Below, piece after piece: positions 57,967 through 64,000 of a stretch of 64,000 nucleotides of DNA. Source of the DNA: Toxorhynchites rutilus septentrionalis. Taxonomy: Eukaryota > Arthropoda > Insecta > Diptera > Culicidae. The stretch spans positions 244,314,307-244,378,306 of the forward strand of contig NC_073746.1 of assembly GCF_029784135.1 (NCBI RefSeq), read 5' to 3'. Every line of letters begins with the position of its first letter. Position 1 is the stretch's first letter. The notes under the pieces were generated by a model. It was not told the origin of the DNA. It saw nothing but the letters and a program-made list of their open reading frames with translations, and ran no database searches. A program made the position numbers and the translations under genes.

Positions 57967-58225
57967 AAGAGTCATGGCGAATCGTCGGTTGTGTGATGGA
58001 AAAGTTCTATTTCCGAAGGATTTCGAAACAGTATTTTATTATAATATCTGCATCTATTATCAGTTCGGGTTCATTATTGTGTGTTTCCTGGCATTTTTTC
58101 AATGTGAAATTGTTTTAACACGTTAAGCCCCGATTTTCTCTTGCTTCGCTTTCCTTTCATCGCGCATCAAGAACATTTGCACAATATCAGTAGCGGTCCC
58201 AGTTCCCAAAGATACATAGTGTATA

Positions 58226-58606
58226 CAGGGAAACTTCGATATAACGTACCATCGTTGTAACGTACGAAAATTTTTTCAATATTTTTTTTTCTGATAGTAC
58301 AATGAATTATCTGTATTGTGATGCTAAACAAGTTTTGTACCTTCAATCAATCCCGAAATACAGCTGGTTTTGTGATTCCGGATTCTAAATGAATCAAGCT
58401 TTAATCAACAGTACGAAGGGAAACATCATGAGAAAGGCTGGCTTCGTCTTCTGATTGAAGTTATTCATTCACTTTACTAAAACAGCAACACAATAATGTA
58501 TTATAGACTACGTTTGTGAGTACTTTATTATGCTTCGATATAACGTACAATTCGATACAACGTACAATTTTGAAAGTGAAATGTACGTTATATCGAAGTT
58601 TACCTG
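58226..58606. mobile_element. 381-bp pogo/Tigger-like MITE
   Basis: CAGGGAAACTTCGATATAAC, GTAC on the left and, inverted, CAGGTAAACTTCGATATAAC, GTAC on the right form 24-bp terminal inverted repeats with one mismatch. TA flanks both ends (58224-58225, 58607-58608). CAGG-type termini and TA duplication fit pogo/Tigger-related MITEs. A second internal CTTCGATATAACGTACAATTC (58534) lies near the right end. Confidence 0.85.
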
Positions 58607-59659
58607 TAGATAGAAAATAGTCAGCAATTCGACTAAAAATTAGTCACATTTTGTAAAAAATCCGAAAACATCATCCGTATATATTTTTATTTTATTATTT
58701 TATAACTGTCAGTCAGCACTTTCCTACCAAAAAGCTCAATGTCGCCCCCTAGGGGGGAACCGCGTTAACACCTTCGTCGCCCAATGCGCCGTTTTTGAGT
58801 TTCCTGCGAGGCTCAACTTGCGGATGAATTATTAAATGAAGATCAAACTTAGTTTGTAGACAACTTTTACATGATCTAGTGAAATTTTATTCTATTTGAA
58901 GACGAATTGACAACAATAGCACATGCCAAAGCCATATTATACGGTTTTCGCAAAAAACTCAAGTATAAACCATCCGTACTATAAATTGATAAAAAGTATA
59001 GTATAAACATTATATTAATATAGTTACGATTTTGTTATTTTTCTACATATCCTATAGTTACATTTAGGTGCCTATTCTGTCAAATTCCTTTTGAAAATCT
59101 TATTCAATTTGAACGAGGAAAGTGTCACCCATATCTGGGTGACGGGGCGTCGAAAGTGTTAATCGGAAAATCCGCATAAAAAAACCGCGTCAATTCAAAA
59201 ATTTGCGTAAAAAAACGCGTTAATTAGAAAATCCTCATGAAAGAAACTTCGTAAAATCGCGTGAAAAACCTGGGTCTAATTAGAACTTTGTTACGTGTAT
59301 CACATAGTGATGTCCGGTATTTAATCGATTAGACAATTTATAACTAATGAAAATTGTTGAATGTTTTACAGTTATTATTGTTTTGCATTCATTATTTGTT
59401 TTACAATTATTATTTGAACGATTATTACGCATGATAGTGGACTAACTATTCCCCAATTACAGTAATCACTACCGAAGAAATGTATTTTTCTTATTTCCTG
59501 AACAGGTGTCGCTATCGGCGCTAGCGGAATCTTCCTGTATTACTACAAGGTAATATATCTATATGGGTTACGTTTTGAGATTCATTTCATCGGGTTTGGA
59601 AGAATTAAAACATATTTATACTCGGTGTCATTTAAAATTTTTCAATTTCATTATTAGGA

Positions 59660-60080
59660 ATATATGAACATTAGAGTGGCAATGAAAATTGCCATCTCGA
59701 ATTTTCAAACGGAACTTGATTAAAAATGTTAATTCCCACGAAAAACTACCCTAAGCAAAATATCATCCGTAAAAGTTTGAGTTTTTAAAAAACCGAAAAA
59801 CCGGGCGTACAGGAAATCGGGGTTTCCGATTTTATGATGCCAAATGTCTTCAAATTGCATGAAACGTCGTGATCTACTGTCATCTCGAAATTTTTTTTGG
59901 TGAAAAATCTACATTTTGGGACTTGATCGTTATTCCGGAATACGAGGCATAACGTATGGTTTACGGTGCCAATGAAAATCGTCATATCGATTTTTCATGC
60001 GAAATGTTGATTCCTGCGAAATGTTGATTTGCACCATAAAAGACCCTATGCAGAATAATAGCTCATTCGGACTTCATTTT
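59660..60080 (-). mobile_element. MITE, GGTGCCAATGAA family, rearranged copies
   Basis: ACATTAGAGTGGCAATGAAA at 59669 and TTACGGTGCCAATGAAAATC at 59961 are two same-orientation terminal-type sequences. Between them, on the minus strand, lie CATTTGGCATCATAAAATCG, GAAACCCCGATTTCC and GATGACAGTAGATCACGACG, TTTCATGCAA, the core of the family at 47011-47589. Probably one copy nested beside another. Confidence 0.55.
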
Positions 60081-60084
60081 CTAT

Positions 60085-62245
60085 TGTCGCAGATGTCAAA
60101 ATTAAAGCTTTTTGAAAATCGAAAACTAAGTCTAACGCTCTATGATTCAAAACATCATCATCGTCATAATTGACGACTCAATGCAGAAAATACGGATAAT
60201 TGACAACAGCTCCAAAACAAAAATTCTGCGTAGCAGACATAAAAAAACGAAATTGCATTCAACCAAAGTGAACCATAAACCCACAATATGGCATCGGACG
60301 ATAGTGTTCGTTTTCTCCAATAAAGCAGATACGAATCTTCAACAGATTTTTATGTTTTGGACAGCTCCTGGAATCAGATGTCGTTAAATTTTAAAAATAC
60401 TAACGTGTTATGTATTGATATTACGTTAATAGCTAGCATGGACTTGGTTCGCTCTGGCTGCAAAGAAAACGAAGTTTTTTACTAGCAGAAACATAATTAT
60501 GTTTTTTTATATTTCTAAAGGTTCTGAATCACATCTTGAAGAAAATGTGTGCTTGCAGCATGAAGGTGAGTAATATGTTTGACATCTTGTTTGTAACGCG
60601 TTAGCGATAAAATGATAGATTTGATCCGACACAGTCAATTAGTGGGAGCGCAAACTTCAAACTGAAATATCTCAAAATAATCTTATTGACGCTTGGTTCG
60701 TTTTGGCAGAACCCCGAACAATTAGGTATAAAAAAAACTGTCGGTAGTTTTAGTGTTAATAATGGAATTTTTAAAACATATCCTAAATTTGCAAAAAAAA
60801 GCTCCTCGACCATCCTCAACCTTCCTATGTCTTGACCAATTTTGTGTTTTGACTTTTTTCGTTCGATCGATCCAATGTGTATTTATCAGTGCCGAAAATA
60901 TTCACGTTCACGACATTCAAATACGGCGAATTTCAACTTACCTTGTATTGATGATCTACTGTTCAAGCGAGAGCCGATAAATATGAAACAACACTATTAA
61001 TGCAAACGAGTGGGATGAATATCCCCATCAACATGCCATGAAGTTCATTTTTCATTTGCATCTTCATTTCCGTGATATTTCATGATATTCGAAACGTCGA
61101 ACTTGAAGATCACTGCGTGTTAGTGAGAATCAAAGCGTAAAATTCAACGTCAACCAATTGAGTGTTAAATCGTTTAATGGTAAGGGAAGGCATAAAATTT
61201 TTGGTTTTGGTGACTTCGGCCTTGTATAACTCTTTGACTATGTTTTATGAATCTACTTCCGATCGTTCGGAAACGACATACACCCCCAATCATATGGTCA
61301 ATGGGTGAAAATAATAGCCAAACGGAAAATGAACCTAATCTTGTTTTGATTTCCGGTTTAATGATATTCAACCGCTTACCGCCGCACAACGGTCAACGCT
61401 CAATGAAACCCATAATGTTGGCTTTTCCGAATACCTGTTCCTTTCTTTTTTCTGAATATGTTAATAAAACACGTTCTCAAAAAATTCACTGCAAGCGATG
61501 AGGATCAATTTGGCTTTTGTGATAATCATCTGAAATTATCGACAGTAAGGAAAGTGCCTGAATGCAGGCTTTTTGAAATTCATTCGTGCTGTTTTCGTTT
61601 AATATATTGCGCAAAGTTCACGCGTCTCGACTCTTGTGTTATACTCATTAGGACAGATATAATGTTGAGTATCAACAGAAAATAATTCATCCGACACTGG
61701 GAAAAAGTTAATTCCTCCATTCGTGAATAAATTTTGATAATTTGTGGCACTGGTATTTATCTTGGATCGATCCTTCTTTTTTACACACTGAACTCAGTGA
61801 TATTATTCTTCTGCTCACACCTCCGAATTCAATACGGTTAGCGCGGTTGTGCTCCATTGACTTTAATTGATATGAATATAAAAACCCAAATAATCTTGCT
61901 TCCGGTTACATCAATCGGATATTAGTTTCTCACGCTCATTCAAATGATAACGTTCACTTTGCATAAAATGCATAAGCACTAAAGTGTTTATTCTGCAAGT
62001 ATGCATACTATGTCTATTTTTCAAAAAATTCTCACTCGAGCAGAAGGAAAAAATTACGGATGCCTCATTTTGATCTTGATACCAAAATTTGGTTTGAACA
62101 AGACTGATATAAGCAGTAAAATACCAAAGCCGACCGAAAATAGTAGAGAAATAGATTTTTGAAACCAAAATATGATAATTTCAATAACAAAGTAATATCT
62201 GAACAGTGTTGGGTCCAACATTTTCGAAAACAAAACATGGAAAAC
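60085..62245. other. No gene recognised
   Basis: AT-rich, with scattered short frames and no domain. ATGCCATGAAGTTCATTTTTCA at about 61030 resembles ATGCCGTGAAGTTCATTCGACG near 62648, a likely small shared repeat. Confidence 0.4.
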
Positions 62246-62249
62246 GACA

Positions 62250-62640
62250 CTCCTATCAGTCGTTTCGCTTCGAGTAGGACTTCTTCGGCACTCGCCGTCA
62301 AAGTGACAAGTTGACATGAGGATAACTGAGACCTCATTCATAGCGCTTGTCAATTCTTATCTAGTTGAAGCAAATGTTTATTCTAATTGACGTGACGAAT
62401 GAATACAAAACTGCCTCTCTGTTCAACCTGACTTTGCTTCACAACTACTCCCTCACCCCGACATGACCTTCGTTGCCCGCGTATACAATCTTGTTTTAAC
62501 TGTTTTTAAAAGTGAAACGAACACTTGATTTCTGATGCAAAAAAATAGTTACATCATTAATGGATGGCTCCATTGTTTACCCACCGTAAACTCGTCTACA
62601 ATTTGCGAATGAAAGAACAAAACGAATTAAAACTTTTCAC
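62250..62640 (-). repeat. Dispersed repeat, copy 2 (partner at 32760-33155)
   Basis: On the minus strand it carries GTTTACGGTGGGTAAACAAT, CCATTAATGATGTAACTATT, CATCAGAAATCAAGTGTTCG, GTATTCATTCGTCACGTCAA, AACTGAGATC-type and GACGGCGAGTGCCGAAGAAG blocks, in the order seen at 32760-33155. Confidence 0.65.
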
Positions 62641-63019
62641 TTCAATATGCCGTGAAGTTCATTCGACGTTGAATGAATAAACGGACACGAAGCGTCATAG
62701 AGCAGATAGTGGCGATCTTACCCGAATAACTTTTGATTTAAGTTAACAGAGAAACTGCTGGAAGAAGCAAAAATTCATTTTTAATCGAATGCGAAAGCCG
62801 ACGTCTTCATAGTCTCCTGATTATTCAAATTCAAATGTTCAAATGTTAACGAACGGGAGCTGAAACAAGTCTCGCAAACAGTAAAGTAAGTAGAATTAGT
62901 CTTTCAAAAACTTCTCCGCCTTCTCAACAGAATGCGACTGAAATTTTGATATACTGTCAAAACTTCAACCGCATGAAAAGTCCAGGAAAAATTAAGGAAA
63001 TTCATCAAAAACCTTTTAC

Positions 63020-64000
63020 CCGCTTCTTTCAATGTAATTCTTGCAACTGAAACTAGCTGGGACGAAAGCGTAAGGAGCGAAGAAGTTTTTGGAAATAATT
63101 TACGTATTCCGGCACGACCGCAACTTATCGTTATCTCAGAAGAAGTCTGGAGGAGGGGTCCTCATTGCCATTAATGCAAATTTCACTCCTGAGGAACTTA
63201 TAACCGAAAAACATAAAGAATTTGAGCATGTATGGGCAAAATTATCTATAGCTGGCGAAGTACACATATTTGCTTCTGTGTATTTCCCACCCGAACATGC
63301 AAATAAAAAGTCGTATGAATTATTTTTTCAGACGGCAAATCGAATTGCAGAAACACTAGAACCAGAAGTGAAATTGCATATCTATGGCGACTTCAATCAA
63401 AATAAAGTAGACTTCATTCCCGATAATGTTAATGAATGCATTCTACTCCCAGTCGTCGGGGAAAATGAAACCCTACAATATATATTTGACGAAATTGCAC
63501 ATCTCGGTCTTAACCAAATAAATCATGTAAAAAATTTCCAAAAATATTATCTAGACCTATTATTCACTAACATCACCGACGACTTGTGTGAATGAGTCCA
63601 TGACTCCTCTTTGGAAAAATGAAAAATTTCACACAGCAATTGAATACTCAATCTTTATACATAATAGACAATTGCCCATCACCTGGGAGTATGAAGAAGT
63701 ACCGGAATATAACAAGACGAACTTTGAAGCAATCAAATGTAGCCTACAAGCCATAGAATGGCAAACTTTATTAAACAGCGAACGAGATGTCAACTTAACT
63801 GTACATATTCTTCACGAAATTCTGAATAACATAATATCAGAATTTGTGCCGAAGAAAAGAAGACGAAGAAATTCAACCAGCAAATATCCTATTTGGTTTA
63901 ACGTTCAAATAAGAAATCTAAAGAATAAAAAACAAAAAGCACATAAAAATACAAAATGGACAAAAGTCATCAAAATTTGCTTGAATATCAAAATATTTCC
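63020..64000 (+). pseudogene. Jockey/CR1-like retrotransposon ORF2, endonuclease part, running off the window
   Basis: The frames give a Glu-containing LATETSWDESV near 63030-63070, FRHDRNLSLS and KKSGGGVLIAINANF near 63105-63185, FASVYFPP near 63267 and YGDFNQNKVDF near 63382-63415, then YLDLLFTNI near 63549. These are the ordered motifs of the apurinic-type endonuclease of non-LTR elements. The main frame runs from 63089 to 63595. A frameshift near 63085 separates the N-terminus, and another near 63590 shifts the downstream part (FVPKKRRRRNSTSKYPIWFN near 63840-63905), which leads toward the reverse transcriptase beyond 64000. Two frameshifts make it a pseudogene unless they are sequence errors. 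Confidence 0.82.

Overview
The window looks like genomic DNA of an insect, most probably a culicine mosquito. It is AT-rich and intron-dominated, and more than half of the recognisable sequence is transposon debris: DD37E and DD37D mariner-like elements, tRNA-derived SINEs, RTE-, jockey- and I-like non-LTR elements, a Helitron-type end and many small inverted-repeat elements. The only conserved host gene I can support lies on the minus strand: ensconsin (ens, the insect MAP7), a microtubule-associated cofactor of kinesin-1. The species call is an inference from gene and repeat content.

Layout of ens, in transcription order. A possible non-coding first exon lies at 52.98-52.87 kb. Two candidate alternative first coding exons lie at 36.22 and 35.60-35.46 kb. 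Seven well supported coding exons follow, at 20.31-19.92, 19.85-19.72, 15.40-15.24, 13.85-13.72, 13.09-12.63, 7.38-7.21 and 6.49-5.34 kb. The last of these ends at a GTGAGT donor in phase 0, so the 3' end of the gene lies outside the window; I found no credible continuation in 1-5339. Phases agree at every junction. With the 35.6 kb start the exons encode 917 residues: an N-terminal charged coiled coil, a Ser/Pro/Arg-rich middle and a C-terminal MAP7 domain. Four middle exons are symmetrical (phase 1-1, lengths divisible by three) and could be skipped without shifting frame.

The introns and upstream DNA hold the repeats. 0.3-4.3 kb has nested inverted-repeat elements. 8-11 kb has SINEs and a dead DD37D mariner. 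16.5-18.3 kb has a 15-bp tandem repeat and RTE fragments. 21.6-26.6 kb has a hAT-like MITE with ~51-bp internal repeats, a 300-bp tandem MITE, a fold-back element and a SINE with target duplications. 29-30 kb has a decayed DD37E element. 30.5-31.3 and 42.8-43.4 kb hold an unfamiliar repeat family with hairpins resembling histone mRNA 3' stem-loops. 37.6-38.9 kb has a 5'-truncated LINE and a SINE, each with clear target-site duplications. 41.4-42.7 kb has a Helitron-like end and a hAT-like pseudogene. 43.69-44.99 kb has a complete 1302-bp DD37E element whose transposase has a single premature stop. 51.9-52.3 kb has another mariner fragment. 53.9-55.7 kb has a pogo-like element nested inside another TA-flanked element. 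56.6-58.6 kb has further MITEs. 63.0-64.0 kb has the endonuclease part of a jockey/CR1-like retrotransposon running off the window.

I see no CRISPR arrays, functional tRNA or rRNA genes, or viral genes. The parts with best claim to novelty are the alternative ens 5' exons and the histone-stem-loop-like repeat family.
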